23,749 nucleotides of DNA. Source: Apostichopus californicus. Taxonomy: Eukaryota > Echinodermata > Holothuroidea > Aspidochirotida > Stichopodidae. Below the pieces are notes generated by a model. The model was not told where the DNA came from. It did no database searches and was given only the letters and a program-made list of their open reading frames with translations. Location: positions 1 to 23,749 of the forward strand of contig JAIPMN010004885.1 of the NCBI GenBank assembly GCA_020650975.1, read 5' to 3'. Shown here piece after piece: positions 9,335 through 18,539 of the stretch (positions are counted from its first letter, which is position 1; the number at the start of each line of letters is the position of its first letter). The position numbers were made by a program, and so were the translations under genes.

Positions 9335-9565
9335 CCTTTCGGTTAGAAGTTTCTTTATTGTTTTCCCCAGCTCGTCCCGTTACCACGTGTCCGTTATACC
9401 AACGTAAAGAATCCACACTATGAACCCAAGTATAACCAACAGACATATCAGATTAAGGGAGCTGGCAGGTAAATTACAAGAGTTGTCAAGTTTATGTCCG
9501 TGACTTCCATTGTTCGATTTTTTCCCACTTTCAGCTCCTGTAAATGCGGTCTCTAAATTCGCCAT
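9335..9565 (-). CDS. First exon B of a single-pass membrane protein, with one in-frame stop
   Basis: ATG at 9565-9563 in a strong context (AAAATGG). The frame gives 61 residues, then TAA at 9382-9380, then 15 more codons (RDELGKTIKKLLTER) to an excellent donor AGG|GTAAGTAAA after 9335. ATG to donor is exactly 231 nt (77 codons) and phase 0, identical in length and phase to the exon at 16809-17039. Residues 1-35 are a polar tail (MANLETAFTGAESGKKSNNG). Residues 36-54 form one hydrophobic helix (SLNLICLLVILGFIVWILY), followed by VGITDTW. The codons after the stop end in a basic stretch before the splice, as in exon C, suggesting that the ancestor was open to the donor. So this is either a recently interrupted paralogue or a short membrane protein in its own right. 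No acceptor is clearly paired with it. Confidence 0.55.
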
Positions 9566-10557
9566 TTTTCGATTTATTAGCGTCCGTCGGTTTTTGATGT
9601 TTTTGTGGTTCCGTAGAAGTAGTCGAATACTCTGATCGAAATGATTTGAAATCAGTGACTGATTTATAAATTGCTGAAGTAATGCCTTTAAACCGTCAAA
9701 AATAACACCGTTCTTTTATCAGGTCGCAAGCTCATCAAGTCAATATTTTTACTAGGGGAGAGGTTGCCTCATTTTCACATCAGCTCATCGGAGCGAACTC
9801 CACTCTACCAAATCAATCGCCTTTATTTATACTTAAGATTAGAATTAAGTGATAAACACTATGATCCTGTTCCTTACTTGTTCGATAAATGAATTAAATT
9901 CACCGGACAAACAAGTATGCGCATCGGCGTACGGGGCGAGAGGTTTGCCCCCCCCCCCCAAGAAAAGAAAGTGTCGATTTCAGGACACTTGCTCTTTATT
10001 TTTCAGGGCAAATTTAACCAAAAATTGATGTCATGTTTTTTTTGCCAATCAGGGAAAAGTTTCAGGGCAATCACCTTCCGCCCCCCCCCTCCATGTATAA
10101 TTGAGTAAGAGGAAGAGGAGCAGGCATAAGAGTAGAAGAATGAGGAGGAGGGAGAGTGTGAGGGAAGGGGACGTGGGGGGGGGACGCGGATTTGGGTCGG
10201 TAAAGGAGGAGACGAGTTATGGAGAGGACTCTATACACAGATCACATGTTTGGTTAAAGTTCTACTTAATTGTCAGTAGAAAGAAAGAATGATATCGGTC
10301 AAATATATATTTATTACACTTTCAACATTTTGATCAGCTCGACAAAATAGTACCTTGATATAAACCGTTAATACTTATAGGCTACAACGTCCATAATTTT
10401 CCATATCTTTCCTCTGTATAGGAGGGCCTTCATTTCCGGGCACGTTTGCTTTCAAACATAACAGGTAGCCTTATGCCGATTTCGTTGGCGCTGCATCAGT
10501 ATGAAATCACTACATCAATATCATATCTTTATTTTCTAGATAGTCTAATATAAATTA
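9566..10557. other. No gene supported; C-run repeat fragment at 9930-10095
   Basis: 9930-10095 holds C-runs of about twelve (9948-9959) and nine (10081-10089) bases with repeats of TCAGGG-A words between them, probably a decayed short interspersed element. A purine-rich tract follows at 10105-10220. On the minus strand around 10440-10500 a short frame (NEIGIRLPVMFESKRARK) is open but has a stop just upstream. Upstream of exon B, TTTATAAATC (minus, near 9661-9670) is a possible TATA element. Confidence 0.4.
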
Positions 10558-10655
10558 TACGCGAATGTGTATCCCTCTCTCCAAATCATTATGGATGTGA
10601 GGGGGGGGGGGTGGAGATACATAGATCCCTACCCAATGTATATTCGCCGCGTTAC
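10558..10655. repeat. Imperfect fold-back of about 100 bp with central G-run
   Basis: Left arm GCGAATGTGTAT (10561-10572) pairs with a right arm whose reverse complement is GCGAATATACAT (ending 10647), 9 of 12 matching, around a G-run. It resembles the MITE-like elements of the window but no duplication is seen. Confidence 0.3.
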
Positions 10656-11010
10656 CCCATGCACGTCTAAAACCGGCCTCAGTATTGTTCTTGCATTCCT
10701 CTTAAAATATGTAATAAGTATAACAGGATAACATGATTCATTGGCTTTGTCCTCCCTCAATCGCTACTTAACAAGTTAAACCGAAGAAGGACTGCGTTAA
10801 TGATAGGAATTATTAATGGTGACATTATAATGAAACTTGAATGAAACGGGAATATTTTCATTACATAATCGATTTCAAATTTGATGTGTTTCTTTTTCTT
10901 TTCGATGAAGGAATTGACTGAGAATTACTGCAAAATATTACATTTATTGAAGAATAAAAATGTCTTAATACAGTTAAACATGTAGATTGTTAAAGAAAAT
11001 CCAGAAACTA

Positions 11011-11109
11011 TTATTTTAGCATACATAGGTCATGAATCGACACGTCAATGTCGTAGGCAACACTCATCAAGGGTATGCCCTCCGTGTTGACGTCATTAAA
11101 CGAACGTCT
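11011..11109 (-). CDS. Candidate terminal exon downstream of first exon C
   Basis: On the minus strand a good acceptor (ATTTGTTTTACTTATAG) ends at 11110. The next 32 codons run in phase 0 to TAA at 11013-11011. Codons are strongly RNY (AAT GAC GTC AAC; GAC ATT GAC). The peptide reads RRSFNDVNTEGIPLMSVAYD, then IDVSIHDLCMLK. The IPL...AYD spacing is loosely like the lead-in to a YWTD/LDLR-class-B blade, but the W-T-D strand is missing, so this is only a hint. Phase 0 is compatible with the donor of exon C at 16809, about 5.7 kb upstream. No good donor lies inside, so it would be the last coding exon. Confidence 0.35.
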   Translation of the reverse strand, partial: RRSFNDVNTEGIPLMSVAYDIDVSIHDLCMLK

Positions 11110-11689
11110 CTATAAGTAAAACAAATAATCTATATTCTGCAATACAGAGACACTTATAAGTTTATTGCGTAATTTGTTCGTTTCGTAGAATTTTGGAGAA
11201 AGTGAAATTGGAATTCACCGCAATTGCATCAACTGAGTCTTTTCAAATGGACTATATCTTCATTGATCAGTACCTTCCTAGCTTCTTCTTCTCAATGATT
11301 AGGAGTCCCATGCAGGTTCTTGCATTTCATACAGTAAAACACGTTCTAAGTGACCAGATTCACATCTCGTTAAAGGTCTATAAAAATGGCAGTTTTCATC
11401 GCTTCGCGAGTCTTGGAGAATGTCTGAAAAATTCCAACGGTATCATTCGTCGTCTTCAGTAATCTATGACGTAACAGAATAACAAACACAAAATGACATA
11501 TACTTATCATTGTCACATTATTGTGGTATGTGAAACACATTTTGTTCAAAAAGGTTATGCCACAGGTTATGACATACCATGGTCTGTTTTTATTTTTTTT
11601 TTAAATAGTGACAATGTTAACATGCAATCACATGAACTCCCTGATCTATAGATCAACCGATGATGTAACACGGGTGAAGGCAGACATGT

Positions 11690-12560
11690 GACACATTACT
11701 ACATAACTCCATGGTGCAACATCCTCCAATGGTACTCCATGGAGCTGCAGCAACCATACATGGTAACTCTATCGTCCTACGACTCCCCATGGTGATTAAA
11801 TCCATGTTGCTGCAACATTAATGGTTTCACTATGATTATTGCAGCCGTCCATCATTTGGTAACATAATGGTGTTAAAACATTCGATAGTATTTTCTTAAA
11901 TCCACCATGGTACCTCCATGGTGATGTTACCCTACCCAATGTAACTCCATGGAGCTACAATCTTAAATGGGGACGTCACGGCGTTGGAGCCGTCCTTAGA
12001 AACCCTACGATGCTACAACCCTCCATGGTAACTCCATGGTGGTAAAACCACCCATGGATACGCCATTGTGCAGCATTCCTCACTGATAACTCCAACAAAC
12101 TAGAACCCTCCACCTTTCATGGTGCTACCAACTTCCAAGGTAACTTCATAGTACTACAACCCTCCATGATAACTCCATGGTGGTAAAACCTCACATAGAT
12201 ACGCCATTATGCAGCATCTCTCCATGATAACTTCATCAAACTAGAACCCTCCACCTTTCATGGTGCTACCACCCTCCATGTTAACTACATGGTACTACAA
12301 CCCTCCATGGTAACTCCATGGTGGTAAAACCTCACATGGATACGCCATTGTGCAGCATCTCTCCATGATAACTTCATCGAACTAGAACCCTCCACCTTTC
12401 ATGGTGCTACCACCCTCCATGGTAACGTCATGGTACTAAAACCTCCCATGGACTCTCCATGCTACTGACACCCTACATGGTAATGCCATGCATGGTGCAA
12501 CAGCCGTCTACGGCACCTTCCGCATTGTGCTACAACCCGCTATGCTAACTCAGATGTGGT
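11690..12560. repeat. CCATGG-rich minisatellite with 141-bp higher-order unit
   Basis: Tandem variants of a roughly 28-30 bp unit alternating CCTCCATGGTAACTCCATGG and GTGCTACAAC-like words, with CCATGG palindromes throughout. In the middle a longer unit is well conserved: TAGAACCCTCCACCTTTCAT recurs at 12101, 12242 and 12383, exactly 141 bp apart each time. The edges (11690-12000 and 12440-12560) are more diverged, as expected when unequal exchange homogenises the centre. No coding frame spans it. Confidence 0.9.
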
Positions 12561-12879
12561 AAACAGCTACAAGCCTCTATGCATTGCAAAGCCACTTGAA
12601 CGGTTTCAAAGACACCTTTCGTGCTTGTTACTTTAATGTGAGATTTTAAAATTTTGTAACTAGTTTCTTTGGAATTTAATTACACCCGTAGATTATAGGG
12701 CTCTTTAATCATACATCAAATATAATGACAGAAAGGAAATAAACACGACAGAAATATAAACAGGCTTAGCGAATGTAAACAAAGCTCCCATGTTATCTTA
12801 GGTAACAATCCCTTTAACGATAACACTACAACTGCAACCCACACGATTACTGACGTAGCATTATCGATGGTTTATGCTT

Positions 12880-13085
12880 CACCGCATGACCTCTGCCTCG
12901 ATAACCTCATACTAACACATTCAGCGTTTACTTTGAAGCATTTTAATAGACAATTAACTTGTAATAGAAAGTAAACCACTTGGTCTCAATTGCACATATG
13001 CAGAAAGATCTAGGAAGCACGTACAGGCTACAAAGCCAAAGGTATCTTTGTTAAGGCGATGTTATGCTAAAATCGATCTATTTTC
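12880..13085. repeat. Diverged tandem duplication, copy 1
   Basis: Shares an ordered series of words with 13397-13612: ATGACCTCT, AACATTCAG/ACATTCAGC, GAAGCATTT, AAGTAAA, TATGCAGA, AGGAAGCACG and others, in the same order and orientation, offset by about 515 bp. Many substitutions and small gaps separate the copies, so the duplication is old. No gene recognised. Confidence 0.75.
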
Positions 13086-13396
13086 CATTTTTCTCTTTAA
13101 ACTCTAATGTTTTATCTCCCCCCCCCCCTCTCTCTCTCTTGGATATGTTATGTGTATTCCAGTAAATGTTCCTCCTTTATGATTTATAGAATATTCTAAT
13201 ATTGTGGAATTATATTATTTATCAGGGACGTACAGAATGATGAAAGGCTAAAAACAAAATAAAAACAATGAAACGATTAGCACTGAACATTCTCTCGAAA
13301 CACAGCTTTTTGAGATGTTCATAATATATGATCAAACAAATATCAAATATAACACTAAATGGTCGGCGTGGGCCGGTGATGGTTGGGCAGGGGGGT
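13086..13396. other. Spacer between duplicated copies
   Basis: Contains a C-run followed by (CT)n at about 13118-13139 and a G-rich stretch at 13388-13400. No gene. Confidence 0.5.
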
Positions 13397-13612
13397 GGGG
13401 TATGACCTCTACCTTGATAAACCGCAGGCTTAAAACATTCAGCAGTTAGTTTGAAGCATTTACATAGATAATTTGTCTGTAATTATAAAGTAAATCACTA
13501 GATCCCTATTGTATATATGCAGAGTGATATAGGAAGCACGAACAAGCTATAATATATGGTCAATGGTAATTTGACTAAAGCGAAGTATACTGAAATTGAC
13601 ATTTTCATCACT
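13397..13612. repeat. Diverged tandem duplication, copy 2
   Basis: Second copy of the sequence at 12880-13085. It is interrupted at its right end by the hAT-like element starting at 13609. Confidence 0.75.
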
Positions 13613-14214
13613 GGCGTAGGAAGGTATTTTTGTCAGGGGGGGGGGGGGGCTGATACATGATGGATTGTGATCGCCGTCCTGGGGGAGGGGTCTTAAAAAT
13701 TTCCAAAGGGGAGGGGGCACCCCCTTCCCTTTGGTAAATTTTTGAACAATTAGAGGCCATCAGATGCTGTTTAGTGCCACAAATGTCTGAATTTGTAATA
13801 ACATTTTCTCATATTTATGGTATATATATATGGTGTATGTACTATGTCAGTATGTATGCCTGACCTACCGTACATGAACAAAACAAACAGCGTTCTGTAC
13901 ACACTGTAGCGTATAAGCTAGCACAACCTAAACATGCAGCACATTGGTCTGAACGAGGTTCGATCCTGACTTATTTTGACGGTATGCTCAAACGCTAGCG
14001 AATTTCCGGCGGAGATAGTGATTCCCAATAATCGCAGTACTAAACAGTCTGAACAATGGTGAAAGACTACGTTCTGAATTTCAGAAAATAGTTCAAAAAT
14101 GAAAGGGGTTTTTACCCTCGACGACTGGGGGGCGGAAGCATACTTCCGCCCCCATGGTTTCAGGTGGGGGGATGTCGCCCCCAGCCCCCCGCTTCCTACG
14201 CCCTTGATTTTCAT
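13601..14214. mobile_element. hAT-like MITE, 598 bp, with perfect 8-bp target duplication
   Basis: The element spans 13609-14206. The left end reads CACTGGCGTAGGAAG and the reverse complement of the right end reads CAAGGGCGTAGGAAG, 13 of 15 matching. The octamer ATTTTCAT lies directly outside both ends (13601-13608 and 14207-14214). A G-run follows the left terminus and a C-rich block precedes the right one. An internal hairpin at about 14129-14154 pairs GGGGGCGGAAG with CTTCCGCCCCC. A minus-strand frame of 176 codons overlaps the right half but shows no transposase motif and reads through both ends of the repeat, so it is not a gene. The octamer GGTTCGATCC at 13957-13966 matches a Pol III B box, but no convincing A box was found. 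Confidence 0.88.
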
Positions 14215-15416
14215 ATTATTAAATATAATATGAAATATGAAATGGCGTTGGCTGTTGGTGGGTGACGACATGGGCGGAGCTGTGAGGGGTGGGAGGGGGG
14301 GGGGTGATGAATATGACTCGTAGAATTTGTGATTCATGATGTGCCAGTAATCTTTGTATTCATGTTTCGATAAAGGTGCAATAAATATTATGTTAACTGC
14401 ATGGTATAACAAAGCGGTTATGACTGCAATTTCGCTATTCTCGTACACGTAGTCTTCAACTATAATGTGTTACAACTTGGTATCCATTCCCAGAAATTTC
14501 CTTTAAATTACATCGCTGACGTCACTTTAAGAAACATAATATTTATCGTTAGTTTCTTGATTCATATTTTTTTCGTAAGTGATATGAATAACTTCGTTTT
14601 ATGTCGACCGCGATCTGGTTATGACATAGCGCAATATCAATGCGCGCCATTTTTGCATTGCAACCATACATACCTATTGTGAGTTCTATGGGGCTAATAT
14701 AAATCACATTCAACCCATTATTGTATAGTGGTTCCTCTAATGTTATTATAATTATAATATTATTCATTGTCAATCATTTATTACCGACGTGCTACATGTG
14801 TTTTATGTTCCTTTCTTTCTTTCACTCTTTTTTACAACAACGCAAATTCTAGTATAACAATTTTACTACACTGGGTAACCGTGACTGACAATGACCGCGA
14901 AGTGTCCGCAATTTAGGAAGTAAGAAACATCCAACTAATTATTTACTTTCATAACTTACATTCTTCTGGTTTGTGTTAAGCGATAGTTTAAAAAACAAAT
15001 GATACTCAAGGATTCGAATTACCAGGGAGGTAACAACCAACATCTTTATTATAGGGGGAGGGGTGGGGATAAGATGTTATGTCGTACTGGAGAAGGGGTC
15101 TAAGGGGAGCTTTAGATGCAAAATGTTGTTTTAGTTTTGCAACTTTTGAACAAGGTTGAATGATTTTCAACTACTAAGGTTTGTACTGTATATAAAGTTA
15201 TGTATTTATGTACTGTACACTATGGATGTCTGTAATATTCGTCTGTCAGTGAGGGGGTGGGGTGATTACGCCCCTCCCTCCGATGTACACATGGATAAGT
15301 CCATGGTAATAAGGGTCTGATAGACCTGTATCCATTATGCAGCAATAGGAATGAAAGTCCAAACTTTTATTGCAAAGTTGAGTTTGGAATTTGCATCATG
15401 CATACTACAAAATGTC
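14215..15416. other. No gene supported; G-rich patches
   Basis: G-rich runs at 14290-14312, 15053-15075 and 15251-15263. The stretch 15045-15290 shares a few words with the interior of the 598-bp element (TTTTGAACAA, TATGTACTG-like, ATGTCTG) and may be a decayed relative, but I could not find its ends. Confidence 0.4.
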
Positions 15417-15860
15417 TGCTTGCAACAGAACCGACGTAACGTCCGGTCGGAGGACTATCTTTGACAATCGTGCTTGCAACTGAAAGGACCTACCGTTTTC
15501 AACATTCCTGCTGATAGCCAACAGAATCGACCGTCTTTGATAGATCTCCTTGAATTTGACTTATGGGCCAACTGAACTACCGTCCTTTATCATTCGATCT
15601 TACAACCCTACCGACCGACCGTCTTTAACATTCCTGCTCATAACCCAGGAAACCGATGGTCCTTAACATTCCTGCTTATTATCCAGCCGAAAAATCGTTT
15701 TTAATATTCCTGCTCGCTAATACTATTAGCCAACTGTCCACCTCTTTAACATTCCTGCTGATAACCCAGCCAACCGACTCGTCACAGTTAATAACCTGCT
15801 TATGTTAGCGAACGAAACGACTGTCTTTAACTTTGCTTGGTGTAACCCAACCCCAAATAC
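15417..15860. repeat. Degenerate tandem repeat, unit about 40 bp, roughly ten copies
   Basis: Recurring CCGTCTTTAACATTCCTGCT followed by a variable ATAACCCAGCCAACCGA-like half, repeated from about 15417 to 15860 at spacings of about 38-50 bp. Divergence between copies is high, so the array is old or under little homogenisation. Confidence 0.8.
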
Positions 15861-15958
15861 CATAGCTATACTGTTTTTAATTAAGGTATTTTTGTTTAAA
15901 ATTGAAATGGAGATTAATATGATGTTTATTCAAACTTGTTGTTTTATAGCACATCATC

Positions 15959-16184
15959 TCAAGTACTGTATGTGTACATATAGTCAGACACATTAGGTTG
16001 CTTAGCAACTACACCGTCATACGGTATCAAGTTCGGTTTCAAGAAAGCTCTCCATCTAATCATGCATGCTATCGACCGAATGTTGTTTATTAAGCAATGC
16101 ATCTTCTTCGGTCGAAGAGAGTAGATGATAGACCCATTATCCCATATTACTATCACAGGGCAAAACAGTTCTGTTCCAGATGTA
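15959..16184 (-). CDS. Weak candidate exon, unknown
   Basis: On the minus strand, after TACATCTGGAACAG, two bases and then a frame run to TGA at 15961-15959. It reads LFCPVIVIWDNGSIIYSLRP and onward for about 70 codons. An in-frame ATG lies at 16222 (MKVLFCLFLHNF), which could alternatively be a start with a short hydrophobic leader. Splice signal and codon pattern are only moderate. It lies about 600 bases downstream of exon C, but its phase does not fit exon C directly. Confidence 0.25.
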
Positions 16185-16808
16185 TCAAAATTATGAAGGA
16201 ACAAACAAAATAATACTTTCATTACTGCGTGTTGTTACTTCAGTAATAAAGTACCTTTAATATCATTTAAAACGAAACTAGTGCTAACGCTCTAGTATAT
16301 ATTTTCACCATAAGCCTAAACGCAGCAGGCTATATTCAGCTAGGCAACTCTTTATATCAATGATTAAAGATACATGTTTTCTTATGATGACATGTCTGTA
16401 TGTAGCGAGTATTTCAATCTAGTAACGGTAAGTGTTCAAATGAGAAGTTGGATAGTGTATTCATCTTGCTGATGGTGCTTCCGTTCGTTAAAATATTATC
16501 TCTGCTTTGGATAATCAAGAGTGGTTAGATAGCGATTAAATAGACTAAAACACTCTATCGATATGAAGGGACTGAGTAAGACCTTAAAGCAGTGAAAATG
16601 ATTGTCCATCAATGTGATCGGTATAATTAACGTGATTTGTTGATCTATTCGCAATGATCGGTACAAGATTGAGTTTGTAATCTGCCACTATATGGAATGA
16701 AGTAAAATCAAATAGTTGAATCAGATTTTTCTTTGGGGGAAGGGGGATTGGGGGGGGGGGTAATAACCAGTTGTTACTGATAATTTCCAGTCTAAGTTTT
16801 CTACTCAC

Positions 16809-17039
16809 CCTGTATGGATACAGGAACTTTCTCCATCTTCTTCCGGCTCTCCCTTCTCCTTCTGGTCCAGGCATCGTCACACCAAAGTAAATCACTGTCC
16901 CGTATATGCACGCAATGATGAAAACACAGAATACAACTATGTATGTTGGTCTATTTCCTCTTTGCCACGCTGGCTTCATCCATATCTCACCAACCTCTTC
17001 GTCTTCCTCCTCTAGATCACCACTACCGATGCTCGACAT
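16809..17039 (-). CDS. First exon C of a type II single-pass membrane protein
   Basis: ATG at 17039-17037 (A at -3). 77 codons are open to a strong donor AGG|GTGAGTAG after 16809, phase 0. Residues 1-31 are a cytoplasmic-type tail with an acidic cluster (DLEEEDEEVGE) and then a basic stretch (WMKPAWQRGNRP). Residues 32-52 are one hydrophobic helix (YIVVFCVFIIACIYGTVIYF). Then comes GVTMPGPEGEGRAG and a basic run (RRWRKFLYPYR) up to the splice. Basic residues just before the helix and no signal peptide favour N-in, C-out (type II). The Y-F-G-V-T motif aligns with Y-V-G-I-T and Y-T-G-L-T of the exons at 9335 and 8158, and ATG-to-donor length is identical to the exon at 9335-9565. The lumenal or extracellular part is encoded downstream and is not identified; 11011-11109 is a phase-compatible candidate. 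The frame continues past the donor to 16584, but that part, with a G-run, is intron. Confidence 0.65.
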
Positions 17040-17074
17040 CTTGAGAGGCAGAGCTCAGATTTGAGCAACAACGA

Positions 17075-17080
17075 TATATA
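17075..17080 (-). promoter_or_regulatory. Possible TATA box of exon C
   Basis: TATATA read on the minus strand lies 36-41 bases before the ATG at 17039. Transcription would then start near 17050, leaving a very short leader. TATA words are common in this AT-rich DNA, so support is modest. Confidence 0.3.
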
Positions 17081-17775
17081 GCCGGACGTAGTGAGTGGAT
17101 TATCAGCGGATAAAAATCAATGCACAAACCTGAGAGCGAAAGCCTGAACGAGCGAGAGACAGTGAGAGAGAGAGAATTGTTCAGAAGGACTAAAATCTGC
17201 CCTCGACTTTCAGAACATATTTAAAATTCGTCACTTAGATGCATCGCTCTTTCAGGCGAGGAGATAGATATATATGTTGACGTGATTTATGTTCTAAACT
17301 GAGATAGGAATGACTTCGTGCGGGTAAAAAATATACATAAAATTAATCATTGACTTCAGTGTTCGTGTTTCAATAGATTTGACTCTATAGAGTGAGAGCT
17401 TGAAGGTATATACGTTATATATTGCACAGCGGATCTTAGACTTTCGTTTTGTTTGTATTATGTGTAAATAACCTCGCCAAAATCATGCAAGGAGTGAAAT
17501 GGCCAACCGGCGGCGGTTGTGTAAATTGTATGAATTTAAAGAGACCGTATACTATATATATGATTAAAAGTGTTGTAATATAGGCAATATCCTGTACTTT
17601 ATAGACGTTCTGTTATGGGTTATGGACATACTGATCAACGTCAACTATGCCTCACTTTGTGTATATAGTTTGACATTTTTGGCGTATTTTAGTACCCTGT
17701 GTAACTATGACAACATACGTGATGAACAGATCGATTTATAAAGATGAATGCTCATTGGTTATGACGAAACGTTTT
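17081..17775. other. Upstream flank of exon C; no gene seen
   Basis: AT-rich, with a short GAGAGA tract at about 17160-17174. No convincing frame on either strand. Confidence 0.5.
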
Positions 17776-18539
17776 CATACCATGTAATCACGTGAGTGCA
17801 TGAAATAGATAATTACATTGATATGTTATTGTAGTCTCATACCATGTAATTATGTGAGTGCATGAGATAGATTATTACATTGATAGACTATTGTAGTTTC
17901 ATACTATGTAATCACGTGAGTGCATGAAATAGATAATTACATTGATATGTTATTGTAGTCTCATACCATGTAATTATGTGAGTGCATGGAAATAGATTAT
18001 TACATTGATAGATTGTTGTAGTTTCATACCATGTAATTATGTGAGTGCATGAGATAGATTATTACATTGATAGACTATTGTAGTTTCATACTATGTAATC
18101 ACGTGAGTGCATGAAATAGATAATTACATTGATATGTTATTGTAGTGTCATACCATGTAATTATGTGAGTGCATGGAAATAGATTATTACATTGATAGAT
18201 TGTTGTAGTTTCATACCATGTAATTATGTGAGTGCATGAGATAGATTATTACATTGATAGACTATTGTAGTTTCATACTATGTAATCACGTGAGTGCATG
18301 AAATAGATAATTACATTGATATGTTATTGTAGTTCCATACCATGTAATTATGTGAGTGCATGAGATAGATTATTACATTGATAGACTATTGTAGTTTCAT
18401 ACTATGTAATCACGTGAGTGCATGAAATAGATAATTACATTGATATGTTATTGTAGTTTTATACCATGTAATTATGTGAGTGCATGGAAATAGATTATTA
18501 CATTGATAGATTGTTGTAGTTTCATACCATGTAATCACT
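17776..18539. repeat. Satellite array, 62-63 bp monomer, 12 full copies and a partial
   Basis: Monomers start at 17776, 17838, 17900, 17962, 18025, 18087, 18149, 18212, 18274, 18336, 18398 and 18460, with a partial copy at 18523. All begin CATAC(C/T)ATGTAAT and end GTAGT. Three types can be told apart. Type a has ATCACGTGAG and ATATGTTATT. Type b has ATTATGTGAG, CATGAGAT and GACTATTG. Type c has ATTATGTGAG, CATGGAAAT (one base longer) and GATTGTTG. The order is a b a c b a c b a b a c, so higher-order units of two and three monomers are interleaved. Copies of the same type are almost identical. No coding frame. Confidence 0.95.

Noticed and set aside
11193-11462. Plus-strand frame of 89 codons
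   Set aside because: It starts at TTG, has no clear splice signals, and no recognisable domain. The minus strand beside it has better coding evidence.
13918-14448. Longest open frame in the window, 176 codons on the minus strand
   Set aside because: It spans the right half of the 598-bp MITE and its flank, through G-run sequence and the terminal inverted repeat, and shows no transposase or other motif.
16584-16808. Continuation of the frame of exon C past the splice donor
   Set aside because: A strong donor ends the exon at 16809. The continuation has a Pro run encoded by a G-run tract and stop-poor low-complexity DNA.
17776-18539. CRISPR-like array
   Set aside because: The 62-bp units are adjacent without unique spacers and the DNA is eukaryotic; it is a tandem satellite.
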